From: JBKBMT01 sp046295655
GTDB taxonomy: Bacteria; Pseudomonadota; Alphaproteobacteria; Rhodobacterales; Rhodobacteraceae
Assembly: GCA_046295655.1 (NCBI GenBank)
Contig: JBKBMT010000019.1
Span: 1-44,698 of the forward strand
Direction of reading: 5' to 3'
Length of the DNA: 44,698 nt
Within the stretch, counting starts at the first letter, position 1; each line of letters begins with the position of its first letter. This document shows positions 1-6,306 of the stretch, piece after piece. The notes under the pieces were generated by a model. That model did not search any database. It worked only from the letters and a program-made list of their open reading frames with translations, and was not told the origin of the DNA. The position numbers and the translations under genes are program-made.

Positions 1-219
1 GGCGGCCGGCTGCACCAGCGCGCCCAGAACCCCCCGCGTCTCCAGGTCTCCCAGAACCTCGACCAGCTGGTCGACCGTGCGGCAATAGGCGTCGGTCGCC
101 ATGTCGCGGACCGGCTGGGTCGGGCCGGTCCGCATCGTCTCGCCCTCCATCTGCGCGCGGCGCAGCAGCAGCCGCGCCCGCTCGAACCGCTCCCGGTCGA
201 AAGCCTCCATCGCCGTCAT
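1..219 (-). CDS. Small phage early protein, partial (C-terminus off the window)
   Basis: The reading frame is open from an ATG at 219 to the window edge, giving 73 residues without a stop. The start overlaps the TGA of the preceding 44-residue gene, so translation is probably coupled. The visible part is charged and helical, rich in Arg, Glu and Leu, with no recognisable domain. It belongs to the tightly packed leftward early operon of the prophage. Function unknown. Confidence 0.5.
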   Translation of the reverse strand, partial: MTAMEAFDRERFERARLLLRRAQMEGETMRTGPTQPVRDMATDAYCRTVDQLVEVLGDLETRGVLGALVQPAA

Positions 220-350
220 GGCGTCCCTCCTGCCAGCGTGCCTGCGATCACGAACCCCACCCAGGCGGCGACCAGAAGCCCGATCCCCGCCAGGATGTCC
301 CCCGCCCGGCTGGCCTCCAGCCGGGCGAGGCGGCGCCAGAAGCGCCCCAT
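216..350 (-). CDS. Single-pass membrane peptide of the prophage, 44 aa
   Basis: The ATG at 350 overlaps the stop of the HU gene (TGATG), and its own stop overlaps the next ATG. The N-terminal 18 residues are basic (MGRFWRRLARLEASRAG) and the rest is one hydrophobic helix (about residues 19-40). This is the pattern of a small inner-membrane peptide with its N-terminus inside. Such peptides occur in early regions of transposable phages, but I do not recognise this one. Support comes from gene packing on both sides. Confidence 0.5.
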   Translation of the reverse strand: MGRFWRRLARLEASRAGDILAGIGLLVAAWVGFVIAGTLAGGTP

Positions 351-634
351 CAGACCCCCCGCAGCTTCGCGGCCGACCCGGCGCGGAACGCCAGGCGCTC
401 GCTCGGCGCGATCTCGACCGGCGCGCCGGTCTGCGGGTTGCGTCCCGTGCGGCCGGCCATGCGGCGGAGCTCGAACGTGCCGAACCCGTGCAGCCGCACC
501 TTCGCGCCCTGCCCGGTGGCGGACAGGATCGCCGCGATCGCGGCATCCAGCGCCCGGTTGGCATCGGCCTTGCTCATGAAGGCCGCCGTCGCCATCCGTT
601 CGGCCAGGTCGGCCTTCGTCAGGGTCTTCGTCAT
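350..634 (-). CDS. HU/IHF-family DNA-binding protein of the prophage
   Basis: The 94-residue protein starts MTKTLTKADLAERMAT. It carries the HU fold signatures: an N-terminal helical half (KADANRALDAAIAAI, about residues 22-38), the FGTFELRRMAGRTGRNPQTG arm region (about 53-72) and a PSERLAFRAGSAAK end. HU and IHF proteins bend DNA. In Mu transposition, host HU and IHF assist transpososome assembly, so a phage-encoded copy fits a transposable phage. The ATG at 634 overlaps the stop of the upstream gene and is preceded by a good ribosome-binding site (AGAGGAGACG). It is a single, somewhat diverged copy among small phage genes rather than a housekeeping hup locus. Confidence 0.88.
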   Translation of the reverse strand: MTKTLTKADLAERMATAAFMSKADANRALDAAIAAILSATGQGAKVRLHGFGTFELRRMAGRTGRNPQTGAPVEIAPSERLAFRAGSAAKLRGV

Positions 635-835
635 GGCTCGTCTCCTCTGGTTGCGAGCGGTGGAAAGGTCAGGCTCAGGACCGCCGACACCCCGTCGGCG
701 TCGAGATACAGCGACACCGCCAACCCGTCCTCGTGGGGGGGGCAGAGCCGCCAGCGCCGCGATCGCGGCGCGCAGCACGGCGTCGAGCGCGCGCAGCGCC
801 GGCAGGTCCAGGGCCTCGAGATCGAGGGGGGTCAT
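631..835 (-). CDS. Small phage protein with a frame change at an 8-G tract
   Basis: The N-terminal part from the ATG at 835 (MTPLDLEALDLPALRALDAV...) and the C-terminal part (DGLAVSLYLDADGVSAVLSL...) both look coding but lie in different frames. The second frame ends in a TGA at 633-631 that overlaps the HU start codon, as expected for this coupled operon. The frames meet at a run of eight G on the + strand (735-742). Removing one base joins them into a protein of about 67 residues. This could be a sequencing or assembly error, a real mutation, or slippage at the homopolymer. Function unknown. Confidence 0.45.
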
Positions 836-921
836 GGGACCGACCTCCGTGAAGCGCTCGACACGATCCCCTCCAGCGCGTCCCGCCAGTCCCGGGCATC
901 CATGCTTCCGGACGGCGCCAT
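832..921 (-). CDS. Possible 29-residue phage peptide
   Basis: An ATG at 921 opens a 29-residue frame (MAPSGSMDARDWRDALEGIV...) whose TGA overlaps the ATG of the next gene at 835. The start overlaps the stop of another short frame upstream. The chain of start/stop overlaps and the high third-position GC argue that it is translated, but it is very short and has no known homologue in my memory. Confidence 0.35.
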   Translation of the reverse strand: MAPSGSMDARDWRDALEGIVSSASRRSVP

Positions 922-971
922 CACGCGGCCTCCGCCGAGCGGTAGACACAGACCCCGTCCACGAACATCAT
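921..971 (-). CDS. Possible 16-residue coupled peptide
   Basis: Two consecutive ATG codons at 971 and 968 open MMFVDGVCVYRSAEAA. The first overlaps the stop of the frame at 968-1120 and the end overlaps the start at 921. A GTG further upstream in the same frame would lengthen it to about 37 residues and give a plausible start of its own. Only the packing supports this entry. Confidence 0.22.
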   Translation of the reverse strand: MMFVDGVCVYRSAEAA

Positions 972-1120
972 GATCGGGGCGACGGGATCGCGACCGGGCC
1001 GGTGGGGGAAGGCAACGCATGGCAGAAGAACCACGCATTCGCCCTGTCGTGCTGGACCCGGCCACGATGCACTGGATGCTGCCAGCGGCAGCACTCCATA
1101 GGCTGGACGCCCTGGCGCAT
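968..1120 (-). CDS. Possible small phage protein, 50 aa
   Basis: The ATG at 1120 opens a 50-residue frame (MRQGVQPMECCRWQHPVHRG...) ending in a TGA that overlaps the double ATG at 971. It has higher third-position GC than the other leftward frames here, and a Cys/His-rich start (CC, WQHPVH, CH) that could bind a metal. A competing rightward frame from 1019 is also open over this stretch, so the strand assignment is not certain. Confidence 0.3.
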   Translation of the reverse strand: MRQGVQPMECCRWQHPVHRGRVQHDRANAWFFCHALPSPTGPVAIPSPRS

Positions 1121-1144
1121 CTCGCAGGTACCGACCCTCTGGGG

Positions 1145-1447
1145 TCAGGTCGGCCGCTTCCGGCCGGACACCGGCAAGATATTCTTGCAGCGCTGCTCGC
1201 GCATCTGCTCCCGGACGACACAGAAGAATTCCGGCCCGAAGCCTTTGAAACCCTTGATTTGCGACAGCGAGAGTATCTGGCGAACCTGATCCACCAGGCG
1301 CGGGCGGCGCTGCGAGCAGGCAGGCCGAAGCGCCCGCCACCCTGCTGGGATTTCCGCCACATAGGCGTGCCACATGGGCCAACCTGCTGGACCGGGGCTG
1401 GATCCCGATGCAGCCGGGCTGGAAGGCCGTTCTGCGACCCTAGCCAT
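1145..1447 (-). CDS. Phage early protein of unknown function, 100 aa
   Basis: The ATG at 1447 overlaps the TGA of the Cro-like gene (TGATG), as expected for the second gene of the leftward operon. The 100-residue product has a Pro/Ser-rich start and a basic C-terminal half (LVDQVRQILSLSQIKGFKGF..., ending NILPVSGRKRPT) that could be nucleic-acid binding. Third-position GC is clearly higher in this frame than in the overlapping rightward frame (1019-1615). That rightward frame reads as a plausible protein too, so the call stays moderate. I do not recognise a family. Confidence 0.42.
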   Translation of the reverse strand: MARVAERPSSPAASGSSPGPAGWPMWHAYVAEIPAGWRALRPACSQRRPRLVDQVRQILSLSQIKGFKGFGPEFFCVVREQMREQRCKNILPVSGRKRPT

Positions 1448-1704
1448 CACGCGGCCTCCTTCGTCTTCGGCGGGCGGGGGATATGGCGCGGCCATTCGAG
1501 GTCGGAGGGCCAGTTGGCGCCGAACCAAGCGAAGATGCGGTCCCGTCGATGCAGCGTCATGGACGCGTCTCCGCGTGCCAGCTTGCTCAGAAATGCACCC
1601 CGGCCGGTCGCATAGAGGCTCACCGTGCTCAGCGCGAGGTTGCGATGCGCGCGGTATCTCTCGGCGAGAAAAAGTATGTTTCCTATGTCTAGATTGGCGC
1701 TCAT
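1447..1704 (-). CDS. Cro/Ner-like small DNA-binding protein
   Basis: This is an 85-residue protein, first gene of the leftward (early) operon and divergent from the repressor. The segment ALSTVSLYATGRGAFLSKLA (about residues 24-43) looks like a helix-turn-helix with the following RG turn. The C-terminal half (RRDRIFAWFGANWPSDLEWP) resembles a group of small regulators found in alphaproteobacterial prophages. I chose the ATG at 1704. An upstream in-frame ATG at 1728 would place the start inside the operator and promoter. The -35-like TTGACT (1738-1733) and -10-like sequences (TTTATG 1715-1710 or TATGAT 1713-1708) leave almost no leader, so the message may be leaderless. Probable role: repress the repressor promoter and tune early transcription, as Ner does in Mu. 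Confidence 0.66.
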   Translation of the reverse strand: MSANLDIGNILFLAERYRAHRNLALSTVSLYATGRGAFLSKLARGDASMTLHRRDRIFAWFGANWPSDLEWPRHIPRPPKTKEAA

Positions 1705-1778
1705 GCCATCATAAATGATGGCATACATGCCAAGTCAAGTGGAATTGCGGATGGAAGCCGAATTTGGCACATTTGCCA
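1695..1778. promoter_or_regulatory. Three-site operator of the phage switch (TGGCA-N4-TGCCA)
   Basis: Three 14-bp dyads of one form are present: TGGCGCTCATGCCA at 1695-1708 (one arm mismatch), TGGCATACATGCCA at 1719-1732 and TGGCACATTTGCCA at 1765-1778. Centre spacings are 24 and 46 bp. Between the first two lies another perfect palindrome, ATGCCATCAT-AA-ATGATGGCAT (1703-1724), built from outward-facing half-sites. Site 2 sits between the likely -35 (TTGACT, 1738-1733) and -10 of the leftward promoter. Site 3 sits just before the repressor start at 1781. The layout fits repression of the early operon plus self-regulation. Which protein binds (repressor, Cro-like protein or both) is inference. 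Confidence 0.7.
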
Positions 1779-1780
1779 GT

Positions 1781-2443
1781 ATGGAAAAGCGCGAGATCCT
1801 CGACGCGATCAGTCAAGGGCTGAAGAAGACTGGCTTGACGGACGCCGAGGCCTCGATGCGCGCTGTCGGCAACCCCCACCTGATCACGAACATCAAGCGT
1901 AAGAGGTACGGCCTGCCCTCGGTCGAGAACTTGGCGGCCCTGGCCGAGGTTCTGCGCCTCGACTTCCATTTCGGCCCGCCCCGCGCCGCGGACGCCGAGC
2001 CGGTGCTGCGCATCGCGGATGCCGACTATGCGGCGATCCCGCGGCTGGATGTGGAGCTGTCGGCCGGCGACGGGGCATCGGCGGCCGGGGGCGACGAGCT
2101 CGGGCGCCTGGCCTTCCGCCGCGACTGGCTGGCGCGCATCGGCGTGCCGCCGCGCCGGGCGGTCCTGGTGGGCATCCGCGGCGACAGCATGGCGCCCCGG
2201 CTCAGCGACGGCGATCTCGCGCTGATCGACCGCGGCCGCCGCACGCCGCGCCCCGGCCGCGCCTTCGCCTTCACCGACGTCACCGGCGACACCCGCGTGA
2301 AATACATCGAGCGCGTCGGCGAGGTGCTGCTGATCCGGTCCGAGAACACCGGCTACGGTCTCGAGATCCGTAGCGGCGGCGACCTCGAGCTTCTGAAGAT
2401 CCACGGCCAGGTTGTCTGGTCGGGGCATCTGTGGGAGAGGTGA
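1781..2443 (+). CDS. Phage repressor, HTH plus S24/LexA-like peptidase domain
   Basis: This 220-residue protein has an N-terminal HTH-like region (ASMRAVGNPHLITNIKRKRYG and PSVENLAALAEVLRL, to about residue 65). The C-terminal LexA/S24 fold carries the catalytic Ser in GIRGDSMAPRLSDGDLALID and the Lys region at DTRVKYIERVG. Such repressors hold the prophage silent and are usually inactivated by RecA-stimulated self-cleavage. Earlier in-frame ATGs exist at 1715, 1718, 1727 and 1751, but they lie in the operator array. Choosing 1781 leaves operator 3 immediately upstream and gives a usual repressor size. The gene reads toward the prophage end, as c does in Mu. Confidence 0.85.
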   Translation: MEKREILDAISQGLKKTGLTDAEASMRAVGNPHLITNIKRKRYGLPSVENLAALAEVLRLDFHFGPPRAADAEPVLRIADADYAAIPRLDVELSAGDGASAAGGDELGRLAFRRDWLARIGVPPRRAVLVGIRGDSMAPRLSDGDLALIDRGRRTPRPGRAFAFTDVTGDTRVKYIERVGEVLLIRSENTGYGLEIRSGGDLELLKIHGQVVWSGHLWER

Positions 2444-2446
2444 GCG

Positions 2447-2530
2447 ATGGAGATGGTGCTGATCTGGCTGGTGCTCGCGGTCATCGTCGGCTTCTGGGCC
2501 GACCGCTGGGATCGGCGGGGCTGGCTGTAG
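2447..2530 (+). CDS. 27-residue membrane peptide after the repressor
   Basis: The ATG follows the repressor stop by three bases. The peptide begins MEMVLIWLVLAVIVGFWADR, a single hydrophobic helix followed by a basic tail (WDRRGWL). Its stop is three bases before the GTG of the next gene, so the three genes form one transcript. It may anchor at the membrane. No family is recognised. Confidence 0.45.
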   Translation: MEMVLIWLVLAVIVGFWADRWDRRGWL

Positions 2531-2533
2531 CGC

Positions 2534-2773
2534 GTGCTCGCGCTCCTGGTCAGCCCGCTGATCGCCGGCCTGATCCTCGCGGTCGCCGGGCCCCACGGCC
2601 GCGCCTGCCCGCATTGTCGCAGCACCGTGCCGCTCGCGGCGACCGCCTGCCGCCACTGCGGCCGCGACCTGCCAGCGGTCGTGTCAGCCACCTCCCCGCC
2701 TGTCGCACCGCCTCCGCCCTGCTACCCGATCCGGTTCTCGGACGACGATCCAAGATCGCGCCCAAAGACGTAG
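2534..2773 (+). CDS. Small membrane protein with a zinc ribbon, 79 aa
   Basis: A GTG start at 2534 gives an N-terminal hydrophobic helix (MLALLVSPLIAGLILAVAG, residues 1-19). Two CxxC knuckles follow, CPHC and CRHC, spaced 15 residues, which is a zinc-ribbon arrangement. The tail is Pro/Ser-rich. Related short 'TM plus zinc ribbon' proteins are common in Rhodobacterales and their phages. It is the last gene before the gene-free prophage end and probably belongs to the repressor transcript, so it would be expressed in the lysogen. Function unknown. Confidence 0.55.
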   Translation: MLALLVSPLIAGLILAVAGPHGRACPHCRSTVPLAATACRHCGRDLPAVVSATSPPVAPPPPCYPIRFSDDDPRSRPKT

Positions 2774-2792
2774 GAGAGCAGGGCCCGCCCTG

Positions 2793-2824
2793 ACTTCATG
2801 GCTTCATGACTTCATGATTTCATG
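2793..2824 (+). repeat. Four-copy 8-bp tandem repeat (NYTTCATG)
   Basis: The units ACTTCATG, GCTTCATG, ACTTCATG and ATTTCATG follow each other without gap. They lie 19 bp after the stop of the zinc-ribbon gene, in otherwise non-coding prophage-end DNA. Each unit carries an ATG on the + strand and the reverse strand reads CATGAAGT. An array with one helical turn short of in-phase spacing is unlikely to be an operator of the usual kind. It may be a slippage-generated repeat. Confidence 0.6.
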
Positions 2825-2877
2825 ATCGGCCGAGCCGTCGCATCGCAGCTCGTCGCCCCCGGAAACCGCGAAAGTCA

Positions 2878-2995
2878 GTTCCCAGTTCGCGCCCGGGTTT
2901 CGCCCCGGTTTCCGACCGCTCTTTCCTTATATGTCAATGGCTTGCGGCGAACTTGGAACGGCCGCGCGAACTTGGAACGCCAGTTCCCAGTTCGG
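2878..2995. repeat. Four copies of GTTCC(C/A)AGTTCGC, mixed orientation
   Basis: Direct copies stand at 2878-2890 (GTTCCCAGTTCGC) and 2983-2995 (ends GG instead of GC). Inverted copies stand at 2947-2959 and 2966-2978 (both GCGAACTTGGAAC). Each unit itself contains a GTTC/AGTTC near-repeat. The last two copies face each other and can pair as a hairpin. Between copies 1 and 2 lies a short AT-rich stretch (TTTCCTTATATGTCAATGG). The set looks like binding sites for a phage protein, such as transposase, enhancer-binding repressor or HU-assisted assembly, placed 275-390 bp inside the prophage end. Confidence 0.6.
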
Positions 2996-3135
2996 CACCC
3001 CTCCGAGGCCGCGTTTCCCCTCTTCCCACGCCCTGCCGCGCCGGGATTTTCGCCGTGTTACAAGGGGTTTAAACGTCCGGTCTGCCCCGGCCCCCTGCGC
3101 CCTCAATCCGCCCTCGCCGCCGCCCGATTTGCCCG

Positions 3136-3270
3136 TTTGTGCAAAACCCCCCTCCTCTCTCCCGCACCCGGCAATCCGCATCTAACCCTCTGATCTAAAA
3201 CCCATCCGCGCCCTTCCGCCCTCACCCGGCCGCTTCCGCCGCTTTGTGCCAAACCGTCTGTCAGACAACA
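3136..3270. other. Probable prophage left terminus with two transposase-type sites
   Basis: Read inward from the end, the sequence starts TGTTGTCTGACAGACGGTTT. The 13-mer GGTTTGGCACAAA (3255-3243 on the - strand) recurs as GGTTTTGCACAAA (3148-3136), 12 of 13 bases identical and 107 bp apart. Phage Mu and relatives begin with 5'-TG, and the two outermost left-end transposase sites of Mu lie about a hundred bp apart. The TG/CA end at 3269-3270 coincides with where MFS transporter homology begins, so 3271-3275 (CCGCA) is the predicted 5-bp target duplication. The rest of 2774-3270 holds only the two repeat families listed separately and pyrimidine-rich DNA without a gene. Confidence 0.58.
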
Positions 3271-3646
3271 CCGCAAGTATCTTCTCGCGGCAATCTATAC
3301 CGGCCGGACGGTGGCCGCGGCGGTGTTCATCCTGCTGCCGATCACGCCTGCGACGGTTCTGGTATTCTCGGCGATCATGGGTGCGCTCTGGCTTGCGACT
3401 GTGCCGCTGACTTCGGGCCTTGTCGCGCATATCTGGGGCATCCGCTACATGGGCACGCTTTACGGCTTCGTGTTCCTCAGCCACCAGATCGGCGGCTTCC
3501 TGGGGGTCTGGCTGGGCGGGCGGATGTATGACATCACCGGCGACTATACCGCCGTCTGGTGGGTCGGGGTCGGCGTCGGGGCGCTGTCGGCGCTCGTGCA
3601 TCTGCCGGTGCGCGAACGCCGCGATCCGCTGCCGGTAGCGGCCTAG
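3271..3646 (+). pseudogene. MFS transporter, C-terminal fragment cut by the prophage
   Basis: From codon HRKYLLAAIY onward the frame reads as the last third of a major-facilitator transporter. It contains hydrophobic segments around VAAAVFILLPITPATVLVF, MGALWLATVPLTSGLVAHIW and VWWVGVGVGALSALVHLPV. It also contains the family-typical GIRYMGTLYGFVFLSHQIGG and GVWLGGRMYDITGDYTAVWW stretches. Only about 124 of roughly 400 expected residues remain and no start codon fits. The missing 5' part should lie on the far side of the prophage. The resemblance is to the monocarboxylate/oxalate-formate-like MFS proteins of alphaproteobacteria. Its stop overlaps the end of the convergent oxidoreductase gene (CTAG). 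Confidence 0.8.
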
Positions 3647-4617
3647 GGCAGCAGCACCGTTGCCCCGGTCGTCGCCCGCGCCTCGAGCACGCGGTGCGCC
3701 TCGGCCACGCCGGCCAGCGGATAGCGCTGGTCGATGCGGATCCTCACCGCCCCCGACAGCACCTTGTCGAACAGGTGCCGGGCCATGGTCTGGGCATCCT
3801 CATGTCGTGCTATGTGGGTGAACAGTGTCGGCCGGGTGATCTGCAGTGACCCCTTGGCCGCAAGCGTGGCCAGGTTCAGCGGCGGCACCGGCCCGGAGGC
3901 ATTGCCGAAAGAGATCATCATGCCGACCGGCCGCAGACAGTCGAGCGATCCGTCGAAGGTCGAGGCGCCGACCGAATCCATCACCGCATCCACACCGCGG
4001 CCGTCGGTCAGACGGCGCACTTCGGCCACCCAGTCGCCAGTGCGATAGTTGATCGCATGTTCGGCACCGTGTTCCAGCGCCAGCGCGCATTTCTCGTCCG
4101 TGCCTGCCGTCGCGATCAGGTGTATCCCCTCGGACCGCGCCCACTGGCATGCGATCAACCCGACGCCCCCGGCTGCGGCGTGAAACAGCACCGTGCTGCC
4201 GCGGGGCAGCGGCACGGTTCGGTGGAACAGATACTGCACCGTCAGGCCCTTCAGCATCATCGCTGCCCCGGTCTCGAAATCGATCCCCTCGGGCAGTTTA
4301 CATACGGCCGCGGCAGGCATCACCCGCGCCTCGGCATAGGCGCCGGGCGGCTGGCTGGCATAGGCGGCGCGGTCGCCCGGCTTCAGATGCGTGACGCCCG
4401 CGCCCACCGCCTCGACCACCCCGGCCGCTTCCATCCCGAGCCCGGCGGGCAGCTGCATCGGGTAAAGCCCGCTGCGCTGGTAGATGTCGATGAAGTTCAG
4501 CCCTATGGCGAGATGGCGGATACGGATCTGGCCGGCGCCCGGTTCGCCCACCGCGGCTTGCTCGACTTCCAGAACCTCCGGCCCGCCGTGGGCCCGGATC
4601 ACGACCCGTTGTGCCAT
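3643..4617 (-). CDS. NADPH:quinone oxidoreductase, zinc-independent MDR family
   Basis: At 324 residues it is the normal length for Qor-type enzymes. The N-terminal GroES-like half contains GLNFIDIYQRSGLYPMQLP and the GMEAAGVVEAVGAGV motif. The Rossmann half carries AAAGGVGLIACQWARSEG (about residues 148-165) for the NADPH pyrophosphate. The MDR zinc ligands are absent, as expected for quinone reductases. The protein should reduce quinones or alpha,beta-unsaturated carbonyls in the cytoplasm. The ATG at 4617 has a strong GGGGAGG site upstream. It lies 60 bp downstream of the SARP gene on the same strand and may be co-transcribed with it. Confidence 0.9.
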   Translation of the reverse strand: MAQRVVIRAHGGPEVLEVEQAAVGEPGAGQIRIRHLAIGLNFIDIYQRSGLYPMQLPAGLGMEAAGVVEAVGAGVTHLKPGDRAAYASQPPGAYAEARVMPAAAVCKLPEGIDFETGAAMMLKGLTVQYLFHRTVPLPRGSTVLFHAAAGGVGLIACQWARSEGIHLIATAGTDEKCALALEHGAEHAINYRTGDWVAEVRRLTDGRGVDAVMDSVGASTFDGSLDCLRPVGMMISFGNASGPVPPLNLATLAAKGSLQITRPTLFTHIARHEDAQTMARHLFDKVLSGAVRIRIDQRYPLAGVAEAHRVLEARATTGATVLLP

Positions 4618-4677
4618 TGTCGCCTCCCCTTCCGATGCGGGATGAGTGTGAAGCGCCGCAGCGGAAAACGGAAGCGG

Positions 4678-6306
4678 TCAGATCTCGCCCGACGCCGGCC
4701 CCAGAAGCCGCATCCGCCGGAGTGTCGCGGCCGGATAGGCCGGATCCTCGCGCACCCGTTCAAGGCTGAAGTCGGGCTCCAGCCGACACAGCCTGACGCG
4801 GGCTCGGTCGGCCTTCTCGCGCTGTCCGGTCGCAAGATAGAGAAACACCAGGTGGCGCAGGGCAGCGCGAAAACTGGGGGCGCGGGCATGGGCCGCCTCG
4901 TAATGGGCGATGGCGGCCTCCAGATCGCCGCCCGCCAGTGCGGCAAGCCCGGACAGCGAATCCCACCAGTGGCGTATTGCGGTCCGGCCGGCGATCTGCC
5001 CGCCGCGCCCGGCATGCTGCCGTGCCGCCTCGGTCTGCCCGGCCTGAAGCGCCGCACCCGCGGCCGCGGCATGGGAAAAGGCGTTGTCGGGGCTGAGCGC
5101 CATGGCATCGCGGGCAAGGACCGCCCCCACCTCTCCGTCTCGGTCCAGCATCACCCTGACCTGGCTCACCAGCGCGAGGACCAGCGGATTCGCCCCGTCA
5201 AGCTCCAGCGCCTTGCGCGATGCCTCGTCCGCTTCGGCGCGCAGCCGGTCGAGTTCCGTCTCGGTCCGTTCGATCGCCATGATCTGCCGCAGCAGACCGC
5301 GCCAGGCATGGGCCCGCCCGGTTTCCCGAAGCCCAAGCGCGCGCTCGATCTGGCGGTCGGCGCGGCGCAGCCGATCGGCATCGAAGGTGAACATGTCGCG
5401 CACCGACTGGCTGAGCAGTGCCTCGGCCGCATGGTCCGGCACCCGCGAGGCCGCGGCCAGCCGCGGCAGCGCGGCCTGTGCGGCCTCGGCAGCCTGGAAG
5501 GTCAGGGCAGGAAGCGTGCCGCCCGAAAGCGCGTCCGTCTCTCCCAGCGTCAAGGTCGCCTGACGCGACCACAGGATCTGGCTGCTGCCCAGTGTCCCGA
5601 GGGCTACCATCACATGCAGACGATCGTCGTCCGGCGCGGCCTGCACGGCCAGCACCAGACCGCCCGCCATCGTGTCCATCCGCGCGAGTGCCCCGTTCTG
5701 GCCGAACACATCGACCGCGGCGAATTCCGTGACCATCCGGGCGATCGCATCAGCGAGCGCGACGGCGACGAAGCCGCCCAGCCCGGACGGCACCTCGCCC
5801 ATTCGGATCAGCAGCGGGATCGCCGCACGCGCCTCGGGCAGGTCCCGCGCGCCGCCGCGCTCTGCACCATCCATGTTCAGCGCAGGATCGGCCCGGATCC
5901 GACCGCGTTCCTCGCGCAGCCAGGCCTCGAAGGCTTCGTCGCGGATATCCAGCCCTTCGAGGAATTCGCGCCCGGCGGCAAGGTGTAGCCGCGCTGTCTC
6001 GGTATCGTCGTCCAGATCGGTGCTGACCTCGCCCAGCGCCACGCTGTCGCGGTCGGCCAGCAGGATGCCGGCCTCGTTCCCCAGCGCTCGGCGGATCTCC
6101 ACCAGCGACTGACGCAGGCTTCCGCTCGCCTGTTCCTGCCCCCGATCCGACCACAGCCGCGCCTCGAGCCACCGGCGCGGACGGCGCCGGCCCGGCGTGC
6201 GGCACAGCAGCGCCAGCAGCGCACGCGACTTGGCGCCGCGCGGGGTCAGGTCGTGCCCCCCGGGGCCCTCTACCGCGAAATCTCCCACCATCCGAATGCG
6301 GATCAC
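4678..6306 (-). CDS. SARP/BTAD-type transcriptional regulator with TPR-like C-terminus
   Basis: A GTG start at 6306 preceded by GGGGAGG gives 542 residues. Residues 1-90 are an OmpR/SARP-like winged helix (RIRMVGDFAVEGPGG, PRGAKSRALLALL, LRQSLVEIRRALG). A BTAD-like helical region follows. The middle (GLGGFVAVALADAIARMVTE and the following strands) resembles the TolB/adenylate-cyclase-like segment of CadC- and cyclase-type regulators. The C-terminal 250 residues are tandem TPR-like helices (for example ALSPDNAFSHAAAAGAALQAG and YEAAHARAPSFRAALRHLVF). No ATPase P-loop is visible. It is divergent from the HHG-haloperoxidase gene and is the best candidate for its regulator, though this is inference from position. 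Confidence 0.78.
   Translation of the reverse strand: MIRIRMVGDFAVEGPGGHDLTPRGAKSRALLALLCRTPGRRRPRRWLEARLWSDRGQEQASGSLRQSLVEIRRALGNEAGILLADRDSVALGEVSTDLDDDTETARLHLAAGREFLEGLDIRDEAFEAWLREERGRIRADPALNMDGAERGGARDLPEARAAIPLLIRMGEVPSGLGGFVAVALADAIARMVTEFAAVDVFGQNGALARMDTMAGGLVLAVQAAPDDDRLHVMVALGTLGSSQILWSRQATLTLGETDALSGGTLPALTFQAAEAAQAALPRLAAASRVPDHAAEALLSQSVRDMFTFDADRLRRADRQIERALGLRETGRAHAWRGLLRQIMAIERTETELDRLRAEADEASRKALELDGANPLVLALVSQVRVMLDRDGEVGAVLARDAMALSPDNAFSHAAAAGAALQAGQTEAARQHAGRGGQIAGRTAIRHWWDSLSGLAALAGGDLEAAIAHYEAAHARAPSFRAALRHLVFLYLATGQREKADRARVRLCRLEPDFSLERVREDPAYPAATLRRMRLLGPASGEI

Larger units (their letters stand above)
1..3270. mobile_element. Left end of a Mu-like transposable prophage
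   Basis: Seen: an S24-type repressor reads rightward toward 3270, a Cro/Ner-like gene reads leftward from the same operator region, and a chain of small overlapping leftward genes including an HU homologue follows. About 500 bp of gene-free, repeat-bearing DNA lies outside the repressor, and the element stops inside an MFS transporter gene. Known: this is the left-end layout of phage Mu and its relatives, with the repressor facing the end, ner and early genes facing inward, and transposase sites at the tip. Inferred: the element spans the whole left part of the window and continues beyond base 1, where the transposase A and B genes should lie. No transposase or structural gene is visible here, so a degenerate remnant cannot be excluded. 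Confidence 0.62.

Noticed and set aside
1019..1615. Rightward open frame with a plausible amino-acid composition
   Set aside because: It runs against the leftward coupled operon and has lower third-position GC than the opposing frame over 1145-1447. Its C-terminal half loses protein character after about 1380, so I kept the leftward genes and lowered their confidence instead.
2822..3193. Open frames on both strands in the gene-free prophage end
   Set aside because: They cross the repeat families, have no ribosome-binding site and no coherent composition. They reflect the low stop-codon density of GC-rich DNA.
4057..5988. Very long rightward frame of 643 codons
   Set aside because: It lies antisense to the SARP and quinone reductase genes, which have clear motifs. 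The translation is Arg/Gly/Pro-rich without domains.
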